Assembly: GCA_965224495.1 (NCBI GenBank)
Contig: CBDCZI010000025.1
Span: 356,666 to 420,665 of the forward strand
Origin: CBDCZI01 sp965224495
Lineage (GTDB): Bacteria > Bacteroidota > Bacteroidia > Cytophagales > JAAEPT01
Length of the DNA: 64,000 bases
Direction: 5' to 3'
The translations under genes were made by a program, and so were the position numbers. The notes below the pieces were generated by a model. That model made no database searches. It saw nothing but the letters and a program-made list of their open reading frames with translations, and was not told the DNA's origin. Every line of letters starts with the position of its first letter. Positions within the stretch are counted from its first letter, which is position 1. Positions 26,941-35,378 of the stretch are shown in pieces.

Positions 26941-26948
26941 CAAATATA
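26941..26948 (-). promoter_or_regulatory. -7 element of the nqrF promoter
   Basis: TATATTTG on the minus strand, a perfect TAnnTTTG, 25 bases before the ATG. I see no convincing -33 TTG at the expected distance. Confidence 0.5.
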
Positions 26949-27017
26949 GTGTTTATACCACGTTTTTGAGGAGTGAAAATAAAGAAATAAACCTATTTAA
27001 AACTATTCAAAATAAGC

Positions 27018-27995
27018 TCAAAACAGCAACTTTTTCCACGTTCCTTTTATCCAGTTGTATTTCAGTGTACTACGTAGTGATGACCACCAGTATTTATTGA
27101 TACTCACGGCGAAAGAAGGTTGCATATAACAATTTATTTCACAGCCTTGACAAGCGTCTAATCGCCCTTCCTTTTTTCGTATTTCTATTGCTTTTGCTGA
27201 GTGGTAAATTTCTGCTAAGTTGTCGTTTATATCCATTTCTTTTTCTGACAAATGGTAACACGGTAAACTTAGTTTGTTGTCAGGTGTGATGACAATCGTC
27301 GACGAGGAGGCTTTACACACAGGTTTGTCGGTTTGATTTCCTCCATCTTCTCGTAATTGTAAAAACGCCTCATTTAAGAAAATGTATTTTTTCTTTCCCC
27401 ATTTTCTTAAATATGTAAAGTGGTTTTTATTTAAACCACCGTGTTCGGCAATGGTGTTGTAGCCAAATATCGGATTGAGAATGAGTACCAACTTATTGGG
27501 TAAGCAATACTGTTGGTAAATGGCTTTGATTTCGTTTATATTTTCTTCGTGAACGGTCAGTAGTATATCTGGACGTTCGCCTAATTTTTTCGCTATTTTG
27601 ATTGATTTCAGAATGTGATCAAAACAAGCTACACCTCTGGATTTGTTGTGTCGCTCTGCATCGGCATAATCCATCGAAAAATGTAACATATCTATTTTCC
27701 CTTGGAGTTCTTGGGCTCTTTTTGGGTATAAAAGGCAATTTGTAGTTACTGTTGTCAAAAAACCAGCTTTTTTGGCTAAAGAAAGCATCTCTCCCAGTCC
27801 TTGGTGCAATAAAGGTTCACCGCCAGTAAAGTCAATAATTTTAACTTTTAACTTTTTTAGTTCTTTTAAGTTTTCTTTGAAAATTGCTAAATCAACGTAG
27901 CCCGATGGCTTTTCCCATATATCACAAAAATCACACGTGGCATTGCAACGGTAAGTCAAGTAATAATTACATAATACAGGGTGATTGATGAGCAT
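27018..27995 (-). CDS. Radical SAM/SPASM protein
   Basis: A 325-residue protein with the radical SAM 4Fe-4S motif CNATCDFC near residue 13, a GGEPLL motif near 60 and TTNCLLYP near 83. The C-terminal half has Cys residues at CKASSS, PCYHLSEKE and CQGCEINCY, a SPASM-like auxiliary cluster pattern. Such proteins modify peptides or other substrates by radical chemistry; the substrate is unknown. No precursor peptide gene is recognisable beside it. It starts at an ATG at 27995 and has its own -7 element upstream. Confidence 0.85.
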   Translation of the reverse strand: MLINHPVLCNYYLTYRCNATCDFCDIWEKPSGYVDLAIFKENLKELKKLKVKIIDFTGGEPLLHQGLGEMLSLAKKAGFLTTVTTNCLLYPKRAQELQGKIDMLHFSMDYADAERHNKSRGVACFDHILKSIKIAKKLGERPDILLTVHEENINEIKAIYQQYCLPNKLVLILNPIFGYNTIAEHGGLNKNHFTYLRKWGKKKYIFLNEAFLQLREDGGNQTDKPVCKASSSTIVITPDNKLSLPCYHLSEKEMDINDNLAEIYHSAKAIEIRKKEGRLDACQGCEINCYMQPSFAVSINKYWWSSLRSTLKYNWIKGTWKKLLF

Positions 27996-28017
27996 ATTAC
28001 TAGGTGAATTTATTTAA

Positions 28018-28025
28018 CAAAGGTA
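28018..28025 (-). promoter_or_regulatory. -7 element upstream of the radical SAM gene
   Basis: TACCTTTG on the minus strand matches TAnnTTTG, 23 bases before the ATG; no clear -33 element. Confidence 0.4.
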
Positions 28026-28188
28026 ATGAAAAACTGCTGATGGTTGTCAGATAGTCTTAAACTTTATGTTAAAAGAACAGACCGTTAAGACAAGGTTTAA
28101 TGCCACAAAGCCAGCTATTATACAGACGTAATGAATATTGGCTAATAGTGTTTGATGGGATCAAATCAATTTTCTGGGTCTTTTCATT

Positions 28189-29004
28189 TTAAGCAAATAT
28201 TTTAGCTACTCTAAATAGGAAGAATTCAATATCTCTAACACCTCTAAATGCTCTTCTGAAATCTTTGATTTTAGCATTGAAAGATTCTGCCGAAGCGTTT
28301 GTACTACGCCTTTCAAAATAATTTAATATTGGTTCATAATGCTTATGAAACGTTTTTTTTATCGTCTTGAAAGCTGGTAGGTTACTTAGCTCAATTTTAT
28401 TAAACCATTGTGCCATTTTAGTATAAGCGACTCCTTTTAAGGTTGTATTTTCGTAAATAGGCATTAATTCCATTGCTATTTTATAGGCTTTCTCTATTTT
28501 AGGGTATTCTTTAAATAAAAGATTTGCTCTAATTCGCTGTGAAATTGTCCATTTAGACGAGCTCTTGAATAACAAGTACCTACTTCTTGCTAACAACTGC
28601 CTTTTTGAGTCACCATTTTCATATTGAAAGGTGTTATCTGCTTTATTCTCTTCGTCTAAGACAGTCCAACGGTATTTAATCCGAACGTCTTGTACAGCTT
28701 CAAAAGCTAACTTCTGTACATGGAATCTATCTGTAACTCGTTTCGCTTTCGGGAAACTTTTTTGAACAATTAAATTCATTGAGTTTGCCATATCTAATGT
28801 CACCTCTAGTACAGCAATCCTTTTCTCTAAAGGTATTAATCTCAATTTATCAATAATAAATTCTGCTTTTGTGCCTTTAATAATAGCCACTAAACTTCCT
28901 TTTTTACCCTTCTTTTGTTTATTAGTCAGTATAGTGTACAGTTCCCCGTTAGATAGAGCCGTTTCATCAATACTTAAAAATGAACCCATATTTTCAGGAA
29001 ACAA
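28189..29004 (-). pseudogene. ISAon1/ISL3-type transposase, N-terminally truncated
   Basis: The 271-residue reading begins at a TTG just before FPENMGSFLSIDETALSNG, which is the first Asp region of the DDE_Tnp_ISL3 domain. A second Asp is in KRVTDRFHVQKLA and the Glu is in TNASAESFNAKIKDFRRA. The catalytic domain is therefore intact, but the part normally encoded upstream is missing because of the internal deletion, so I treat it as non-functional. Confidence 0.7.
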
Positions 29005-29075
29005 TAAATAAGCTCGAAGTTTTTCAATAGGTCTTCTGGTAGTAATAACTCTACTAATTCTTTGTAAATATCCAT
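28974..29075 (-). pseudogene. ISAon1 orf1 start, remnant
   Basis: From the ATG at 29075 the first 25 codons read MDIYKELVELLLPEDLLKNF then ELIYC, like the start of the ISAon1 N-terminal-region protein. The reading then runs into the orf2 sequence in another frame and stops at 28974. This marks the deletion junction near 29000. Confidence 0.55.
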
Positions 29076-29344
29076 ACTACAGAATTAGTGATTTTTTAGA
29101 AAGACCCAAGTTTTTGTCTTGACCCTCTATTGTCTTAACAAAAGACATAAGCTGACAAAAAGGCATAAAAAAACAACATACCAAGAAAGGCACATTGTTT
29201 GACTTATCTTCCGAGTTAAATTGTTTTAGATAAAACAGAAGATAGGTTATTATTGTTTTGAGACTGCAAGTGTAATATTATTTTTTAAATATCCAACTCA
29301 TTTAATGTCATTAGACACAATGATATGTTATCTTTTCGTCCACC

Positions 29345-31198
29345 TTACCCCAAATCTTCTACAACATCACTTTCTACCACCAAATTATCGATGATGAATT
29401 TTTGGCGGTCAGGCGTATTTTTACCCATATAATATTTCAACAAATCTTCGATAGAAGTATCGTCTTGTAATAACAAAGGGTCTAATTTGATATCCTCGCC
29501 AATGAAAGCACCAAACTCGTCAGGGGAAATCTCTCCCAAACCTTTAAATCGTGTGATTTCTGGTTTGCCACCCAATTTTATCATTGCCTCTTGTTTTTCT
29601 TTTTCAGAATAACAATAGTAGGTTTTTTTCTTGTTTCGAACACGGAACAAAGGTGTTTCTAAAATATAAACGTGTCCCTCACGAACTAAGTCGGGGAAAA
29701 ACTGCAAAAAGAAAGTCAATAACAACAGACGAATATGCATACCATCGACATCGGCATCAGTGGCTACAATTATTTTTTCATAACGCAAAAACTCCATTCC
29801 GTCTTCAATACCCAAAGCGTGTTGCAAAAGATTAAATTCCTCATTTTCATAGACCACTTTTTTGGTCAAACCAAAGCAGTTTAGAGGTTTACCACGCAAA
29901 CTAAAAACAGCTTGTGTCTGTACGTCACGGGCTTTGGTGATAGAACCTGATGCCGAGTCTCCCTCTGTAATAAATACCTGCGACTCAAAACGACGTTCTT
30001 TTTTCTCTTCTGTACGGTGTACACGACAGTCACGTAACTTTTTATTGTGAAGGTTTGCCTTTTTAGCTCGTTCGTTGGCTAATTTTTTGATGCCAGCAAT
30101 GTCCTTTCGTTCTCGCTCAGACTGTTGTATTCTTTTTAATAAAGCATCTGCCGTGGCAGGGTTTCTATGCAAAAAGTTATCTAGATGTTTTTTTACCGTA
30201 TCTAAAATAAACGCTCTCAAAGTCGGGCCATCTGGACCCATATTCTGAGAACCCAATTTCGTTTTTGTCTGAGATTCAAAAACAGGATCTTGCACACGCA
30301 AACTTACCGAAGCGACTACGGATTGACGAACGTCTGAAGCATCAAAGTTTTTGCCATAAAAATCACGACAAGTTTTGACGACAGCTTCTCTAAAAGCAGA
30401 CAAATGAGTACCTCCTTGTGTGGTGAATTGTCCGTTGACAAACGAATAATATTCCTCTCCGTATTGATTACCGTGCGTAATCGCTACTTCTATATCTTCC
30501 TCTTTGAAGTGGATAATAGGGTAGCGACGGTGGTCTTCCATTATTTTTTTGCTCAACAAATCAAATAAACCATTCTCAGAATGTATTTTTTGACCGTTAA
30601 AATTCATTGTTAAACCAGCATTCAAATACGCGTAATTCCAAATCATATCGTCGAGATAACCTGGGATAAATTTGTAATGCTTAAAAATGGTTTCATCTGG
30701 CTCAAAAGTTATTTTTGTACCATTACGTTGTGACGTTTTTTCTATTTCTGAATCGTGTGTTACCTCTCCTCTGCAAAACTCAGCGTATTTCAATTCGTTT
30801 TCACGCACCGATTGCACCTTGAAATACGAAGAAAGTGCATTCACTGCCTTTGTACCAACACCATTCAACCCAACTGATTTTTGAAACGCTCCCGAATCGT
30901 ACTTTCCTCCCGTGTTTATTTTAGAAACACAATCAACCACTTTTCCCAACGGTATTCCACGTCCGTAATCACGGATATTAACACGAGATTCGGACACTCT
31001 AACGTCTATTATTCGACCGTGTCCCATAATATGTTCGTCAATCGAGTTATCAATCACCTCTTTGACCAACACATAAATCCCATCATCTTTTGCCGAACCA
31101 TCGCCCAACTTACCAATATACATACCAGGACGTAATCGAATGTGTTCTTTCCAATCAAGGGAACGGATACTATCTTCGTTATAAGTTGATTTAGCCAT
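29345..31198 (-). CDS. parE: DNA topoisomerase IV subunit B
   Basis: A 617-residue ATPase subunit of a type IIA topoisomerase, closer in length and sequence to flavobacterial ParE than to GyrB. GHKL motifs: EVIDNSIDEH, RDYGRGIPLG and GLNGVGTKAVNAL. The TOPRIM domain has EGDSASGSI and DADVDGMHIRLLLL; the C-terminal segment has KGLGEISPDEF. The start is the ATG at 31198 (MAKSTYNED); the in-frame TTG at 31219 falls within the promoter. parC is not adjacent: an IS remnant occupies the downstream side. I infer ParE rather than GyrB from overall pattern only. Confidence 0.9.
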   Translation of the reverse strand: MAKSTYNEDSIRSLDWKEHIRLRPGMYIGKLGDGSAKDDGIYVLVKEVIDNSIDEHIMGHGRIIDVRVSESRVNIRDYGRGIPLGKVVDCVSKINTGGKYDSGAFQKSVGLNGVGTKAVNALSSYFKVQSVRENELKYAEFCRGEVTHDSEIEKTSQRNGTKITFEPDETIFKHYKFIPGYLDDMIWNYAYLNAGLTMNFNGQKIHSENGLFDLLSKKIMEDHRRYPIIHFKEEDIEVAITHGNQYGEEYYSFVNGQFTTQGGTHLSAFREAVVKTCRDFYGKNFDASDVRQSVVASVSLRVQDPVFESQTKTKLGSQNMGPDGPTLRAFILDTVKKHLDNFLHRNPATADALLKRIQQSERERKDIAGIKKLANERAKKANLHNKKLRDCRVHRTEEKKERRFESQVFITEGDSASGSITKARDVQTQAVFSLRGKPLNCFGLTKKVVYENEEFNLLQHALGIEDGMEFLRYEKIIVATDADVDGMHIRLLLLTFFLQFFPDLVREGHVYILETPLFRVRNKKKTYYCYSEKEKQEAMIKLGGKPEITRFKGLGEISPDEFGAFIGEDIKLDPLLLQDDTSIEDLLKYYMGKNTPDRQKFIIDNLVVESDVVEDLG

Positions 31199-31216
31199 AG
31201 TTTCTGTGTTAATACC

Positions 31217-31224
31217 CAAAAATA
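31217..31224 (-). promoter_or_regulatory. -7 element of the parE promoter
   Basis: TATTTTTG on the minus strand, 18 bases before the ATG, implying a leader of about 12 bases. Confidence 0.45.
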
Positions 31225-31281
31225 CTTATTTTCTATTAGACCATAAAAATAAGTTATGCACCAACGATAAAAATCGACTCG

Positions 31282-31548
31282 TTAACAATCACATTTAAAG
31301 TAATCTTCACCGTATTGTGGTGCTGGTTTGTCATTGACACGGACGATTTTATCTAAGCGAATAATCGTCCCCGTACTCAATTTCATAAACTCTTCCCCTT
31401 TTTCGGTGTACAAGTCTTTAATAATCGCTTGAGTCGAGATGAATTCGTTGATTTCAGTATAATATTGTATCCTGCAAAACGTTCCTAATGTAGCAAAATG
31501 TTCTAATACACTATGGTAATCACAACTAATAGGTTTGTACTTTTCCAT
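31282..31548 (-). CDS. Rof-like (Rho-binding antiterminator family) protein
   Basis: An 88-residue protein starting MEKYKPISCDYHSVLEHFAT at the ATG at 31548; the frame is open further upstream but without a better start. The YxPIxCDxxxxLE opening and the later GEEFMKLSTGTIIRLDKIV segment fit the Rof/ProQ-operon-type Sm-like fold family, whose E. coli member binds and inhibits Rho. The ending is Cys-containing (FKCDC). It lies behind the parE promoter region and diverges from the helicase-like gene. Function in Bacteroidota is not established. Confidence 0.6.
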   Translation of the reverse strand: MEKYKPISCDYHSVLEHFATLGTFCRIQYYTEINEFISTQAIIKDLYTEKGEEFMKLSTGTIIRLDKIVRVNDKPAPQYGEDYFKCDC

Positions 31549-31638
31549 CACTTTGGTTTTGATTTGGAACAATAATACCGAAATATTTGTCAATAAATAG
31601 AAGTAAATACAACTATCGTCACACTATTTCTGTCAATA

Positions 31639-31671
31639 TTGAATTTTCTAACCTCTAACTTCTTAACTTTG
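31639..31671 (+). promoter_or_regulatory. Promoter of the DEAD-box-like gene
   Basis: TTG at 31639-31641 and TAACTTTG at 31664-31671 with 22 bases between. The predicted start near 31679 leaves about 15 bases before the GTG start codon, which supports that codon. Confidence 0.6.
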
Positions 31672-31694
31672 TACTTTCATTAAAAGCAAACGCC

Positions 31695-32984
31695 GTGTCA
31701 TTAGATAAGTTAAAACTCAACAAACAATTGGTAACTGCCTCACAAGACGCAGGTATCACTTCTCCAAAAGAGCTACAACAAAAAGCAATGTCACGTATTT
31801 TTGGAGGGCAAGATATCATCGGTATCGGTCCTGAGGACAGTGGCAAAACCACGACTTATGTACTTGCTATTTTGATGAAATTAAAATTTGCTTTTGAAGA
31901 CGCACCTCGTGCCTTGGTACTTACCCACGACAAAGAAAGTGTGTTGGAAATAGAAAAACAATTTGAGTTATTAGGCAAAAATACCAACCTCCGAACAATG
32001 GCTATTTTCCCTGGGCAAGGTATGGAAAGTCAGCGTGAAGACTTGGCCGAAGGTGTCGATATTGTTATCGGAACACCCGATCGTATCCAAACGTTACTTT
32101 TACAAAACGGTTTGAATATGAATAAAATCAGAACTTTTGTGTTAGATAATGCCGAAGGGTTACTCTTACAAGGGTTTAAAACGCCGATTCATCGTATTGC
32201 CGTGGCACTTTCCAAATGCCAATGTTTAGCTTTTGGCGAGGTCGTACACGATAAATTTAAAGCTTTGGTTGCGCCTATTTTGAAAAGCCCAATAACTGTA
32301 GAAGTGGCATTAGAGCTAAAAGAACAAGGTGCGTTAATTACACACAACACCTATTTAATCCCAAACTTTGCAACGAAACAAAACCTCTTAAGAAATCTAC
32401 TTGCAGACTATGAGACCTATCGAAATGTGGTGATTTTTGTAAATGCAAGATTGACGGCCGCTAAACTGTACAGTGTGTTAAACTCACAGTTTCACGAGCA
32501 AATAGCGATGCTTAAACCCTTGTTTTTTGACCAAATCGAGATAGACAGTGTCGAAAGTTTTTTAGAAGAGAATGAATTACGTGTTTTATTGGTTGCTAAC
32601 GAAGACCAGCAAGAACTGAAAATGGACGGGATAGAGCATATCTTACATTTCGATATGCCTACCGAACTTGATACGATTATTGAGCGTCTTGAAAAGACAG
32701 AAACCGAAAATGCGTTAGCTATTTCGTTTGTAACCGATTTAGAATTGCCATCTATCAAGCGTATTGAATTTCAGACGGGACAACTAATCAATATGTTGGC
32801 ACTTCCTGAAGAGCTAAAAATTGAAGGACAAAGAAAAAAGTCTCCAAAGAAAAAGGACAAAACAGGCGATGCTCCCGAAGGTGCATTTCAAGAACGTTTA
32901 GCCAAAAACACCAAAGAACACAATTACGGAACAAGAGAAAAAAGACGCCAAAAAGGAAAGGTTAGTAAAAAACGTAATTACTAG
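31695..32984 (+). CDS. DEAD-box-like RNA helicase with degenerate motifs
   Basis: A 429-residue two-RecA-domain protein starting at GTG. Motif I keeps GKT (GIGPEDSGKTTTYV), and IGTPDRI (motif Ib) and VVIFVNARLTAAKL (motif IV) are recognisable. The DEAD motif II is replaced by LDNAEGLL, motif III SAT is absent, and the HRxGRxxR motif VI is not seen. The C-terminus is a basic tail (KKSPKKKDK, REKRRQKGKVSKKR) suited to RNA binding. It probably binds RNA but ATP hydrolysis is doubtful. A hairpin with AAGGGGA/TCCCCTT arms follows near 33000. Confidence 0.8.
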   Translation: MSLDKLKLNKQLVTASQDAGITSPKELQQKAMSRIFGGQDIIGIGPEDSGKTTTYVLAILMKLKFAFEDAPRALVLTHDKESVLEIEKQFELLGKNTNLRTMAIFPGQGMESQREDLAEGVDIVIGTPDRIQTLLLQNGLNMNKIRTFVLDNAEGLLLQGFKTPIHRIAVALSKCQCLAFGEVVHDKFKALVAPILKSPITVEVALELKEQGALITHNTYLIPNFATKQNLLRNLLADYETYRNVVIFVNARLTAAKLYSVLNSQFHEQIAMLKPLFFDQIEIDSVESFLEENELRVLLVANEDQQELKMDGIEHILHFDMPTELDTIIERLEKTETENALAISFVTDLELPSIKRIEFQTGQLINMLALPEELKIEGQRKKSPKKKDKTGDAPEGAFQERLAKNTKEHNYGTREKRRQKGKVSKKRNY

Positions 32985-33478
32985 AACGAGTAAGGGGATT
33001 GTTTTGTGTTGGAGCTTCCCCTTTGCAACGAACTGATTTTTCAGTTTTCATAGCAATAACACCGATAGGTATTGAGATAGTCGGTAAAAAGTCAGTACGG
33101 GTCGGGCTTTTTGTTGCAATCTTTTGGTGGTGAGTTCGGTACTTTTATTTTTCATTACCAATGAGGGAAATTCACCTTCAAAAACCCACAACAGAGAACC
33201 AAAAGGATTTTCTCGTCAATCCCTAAGCTGTTCATTAAACGACCGAATAATTAGAGCTGTAGTAAAACTGTTAGTAGAGCCGTTTTTTATTAATAATACT
33301 TTTGTGTATCAGTGGTTTGTTGAACGAATAAGAAAAAAACAATAACAGAAAAAAGAGGGAATACCCCTATTCAATTCCAAATAGTTTATCTTTGTATTAT
33401 TAAGTTATTTACAAAAGTATCTCATGTCAGATTTATTGTTCAAATATGTGGTTTTATTCACTCTAAACGGGTTATTGG
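32985..33478 (+). other. Intergenic region before the M16 peptidase gene
   Basis: It holds a terminator-like hairpin (AAGGGGA near 32990 with TCCCCTT near 33018), a short AACTGA/TCAGTT hairpin near 33029, and a -7 element at 33387. A 73-codon reading at 33124-33345 has no recognisable features and I do not call it. Confidence 0.5.
33387..33394 (+). promoter_or_regulatory. -7 element of the M16 peptidase operon
   Basis: TATCTTTG at 33387-33394 matches TAnnTTTG. Transcription would start near 33401, giving a leader of almost 80 bases, long for this window. Confidence 0.5.
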
Positions 33479-33486
33479 ATGAGTGA
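33424..33486 (+). CDS. Possible 20-codon upstream ORF
   Basis: ATG at 33424 opens a 20-residue reading, starting MSDLLFKYVVLF, whose TGA stop (33484-33486) lies just inside the M16 gene, overlapping its ATG at 33479. This geometry would allow translational coupling. There is no homology evidence; it could be chance. Confidence 0.3.
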   Translation: MSDLLFKYVVLFTLNGLLDE

Positions 33487-34729
33487 GTTTAACTTTTTAC
33501 ATCTTGACAATGGGATTACTGTAATTCACAAACAAGTCACCAATTCAAAAATTGCACATTGTGGTTTTGTGTTGGACGTAGGGACGAGAGATGAGAACGA
33601 AAATGAGGCAGGAATTGCACATTTTTGGGAGCACATGGCATTTAAAGGCACGTCAAAACGTAAGGCTTTTCATATCATTAACCGTTTGGAGGTTGTTGGT
33701 GGTGAATTGAATGCGTACACCACAAAAGAAAAAATCTATTTTTATTCGTCAATTTTAAAGAATCATTACGAACGAGCTTTTGAGTTATTGGCAGATATTA
33801 CCTTTAACTCGACGTTCCCTGAGAAGGAAATGGAGATGGAGAAGGGGGTGATATTGGAGGAAATGGCAATGTATAAGGACACACCTGATGATTTGATTTT
33901 TGATGATTTTGATGAATTAATTTTTAAAGGGCATCAGCTGGGTAAAAACATTTTAGGTACAGAGGAAAGTGTGAAATCATTTAAACAGGATGATTTTAGA
34001 GCTTTTGCTGAACGAAACCTGGCACAAGGTCAAGTGGTGTTTTTGTCCGTGGCCAATATTGAGTTTTCAAAAGTAAAGCGGTTGTCAGAAAAATACTTGG
34101 CACATTTGGTATTACCAAAAAAACCTGAGAAAAACCGTCCTGTTTTTAATTATACACCACAAATAGTAACGGTAGCCAAAAACATTACGCAGTCGCATGT
34201 ACTGACTGGTCGTCCTGCGTTGGCTGTGAGAGATGCCGATAGAATCCCTCTTTACATGCTTACGCATTTGTTGGGTGGAGGCTCATTAAATTCACGTTTG
34301 AACCTGAGTTTAAGAGAGAAAAAAGGGTTGGTTTATCATTCAGAAGCTTTTTTCCATACTTATACAGATACTGGTTTGTTGGGGATTTATTTTAGTACGG
34401 AACAAAAAAATGTACAAAAAGCACAAAAGTTAGTTTCTAAGGAGTTGAAGATGCTGAAAGAAAACTTATTGGGCAAGGTGCAGTTAAATAATTTGAAAGA
34501 GCAACTTTCGGGTCAGTTAGCCATGTCGGAGGAGAGCAACTCGGGGATTATGCAACTGATGGGGAAAAGTTGGTTGGATTTGGGGCGCATTGAGAGTTTG
34601 GATGAAGTTTTCAAGAAGATAAGAGGAGTTGACGCTATGAAATTAGCTGATTTGGCAAATAGATTTTTTAACGAAGACGATTTTTCTACTATTATATTTA
34701 ACCCAAAAGATAAAAATGGAGTTTCTTGA
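33479..34729 (+). CDS. M16 family zinc metallopeptidase
   Basis: A 416-residue member of the insulysin/processing-peptidase family. The inverted zinc motif HxxEH is HFWEH near residue 48, and the distal Glu is in the EKGVILEEMAMY segment near 120. The second, non-catalytic M16 half follows (SRLNLSLREKKGLVYHSEAFF). No signal peptide is seen, so it is predicted cytoplasmic. It overlaps the O-methyltransferase gene by 14 bases, so the two are coupled. Confidence 0.93.
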   Translation: MSEFNFLHLDNGITVIHKQVTNSKIAHCGFVLDVGTRDENENEAGIAHFWEHMAFKGTSKRKAFHIINRLEVVGGELNAYTTKEKIYFYSSILKNHYERAFELLADITFNSTFPEKEMEMEKGVILEEMAMYKDTPDDLIFDDFDELIFKGHQLGKNILGTEESVKSFKQDDFRAFAERNLAQGQVVFLSVANIEFSKVKRLSEKYLAHLVLPKKPEKNRPVFNYTPQIVTVAKNITQSHVLTGRPALAVRDADRIPLYMLTHLLGGGSLNSRLNLSLREKKGLVYHSEAFFHTYTDTGLLGIYFSTEQKNVQKAQKLVSKELKMLKENLLGKVQLNNLKEQLSGQLAMSEESNSGIMQLMGKSWLDLGRIESLDEVFKKIRGVDAMKLADLANRFFNEDDFSTIIFNPKDKNGVS

Positions 34730-35360
34730 TTTAGCCATAGAGCAATATATTGAAGCACACACTTCAGGTGAGAATACACTTTTAGAGCGTATCAATCGGG
34801 AAACACACTTAGAAGTGATGCGTCCTCGTATGCTTTCGGGACACGTGCAAGGTCGTTTGTTATCTATGTTTTCGAAAATGATTTCCCCAAAAAACATTCT
34901 TGAGATTGGTACTTACACAGGTTATTCAGCTATATGTATGGCAGAAGGTTTGGCAAAAGGAGGACAATTGACAACCATAGACGTTAATGAAGAGTTGGAA
35001 GACCGTGTACGTGACTATTTTGAAGATGCTGGGCTAACGGATGTTGTTCGGTTTTTAATCGGAAATGCAATGGAGATTATCCCTACGCTTGAAGGAAAAT
35101 TTGATTTGGTCTTTATAGATGCTGATAAATCAAATTACAGTAACTACTTGGAGTTGGTCGTGGATAAAGTACCCTCAGGTGGCTACATTATTGCTGACAA
35201 TGTATTGTGGAGTGGGAAAGTAGTCGAGAAGTTTCGCTCGAAATTGGATAAGGATACGGAGGCGTTATTGAAATTTAATAAGGAAGTTCAGGACGATAAG
35301 CGTTTTGAAAACTTGCTTTTGGGTGTTCGTGACGGTTTGATGATACTAAGAAAATTATAA
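34716..35360 (+). CDS. SAM-dependent O-methyltransferase (COMT-like)
   Basis: A 214-residue class I methyltransferase of the cation-dependent family. The SAM-binding motif is ILEIGTYTGYSAICMAEGL, the acidic loop is TTIDVNEELED, and the metal-binding Asp residues are in FIDADKSNYSNYLE and IADNVLWSGKV. Substrate is unknown. It overlaps the M16 gene at its 5' end and is followed three bases after its stop by the transglycosylase frame, so all three are probably one operon. Confidence 0.92.
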   Translation: MEFLDLAIEQYIEAHTSGENTLLERINRETHLEVMRPRMLSGHVQGRLLSMFSKMISPKNILEIGTYTGYSAICMAEGLAKGGQLTTIDVNEELEDRVRDYFEDAGLTDVVRFLIGNAMEIIPTLEGKFDLVFIDADKSNYSNYLELVVDKVPSGGYIIADNVLWSGKVVEKFRSKLDKDTEALLKFNKEVQDDKRFENLLLGVRDGLMILRKL

Positions 35361-35378
35361 AGTTTGAATTTTAGAGAA

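Larger units (their letters stand above)
28157..29125 (-). mobile_element. Internally deleted ISAon1-like insertion sequence
   Basis: The ends are imperfect inverted repeats: the left reads GGGATCAA..CTGGGTCTTTTC from 28157, and the complement of the right reads GGGTCAAG..TTGGGTCTTTC from 29125. Inside are the start of orf1 (28974-29075) and the DDE part of orf2 (28189-29004), with about 0.4 kb of the usual orf1-orf2 sequence missing between them. I see no convincing target duplication. Confidence 0.65.

Noticed and set aside
33124..33345. 73-codon plus-strand ORF in the intergenic region before the M16 gene
   Set aside because: No recognisable domain, no start signal and ends just before the promoter; likely chance.
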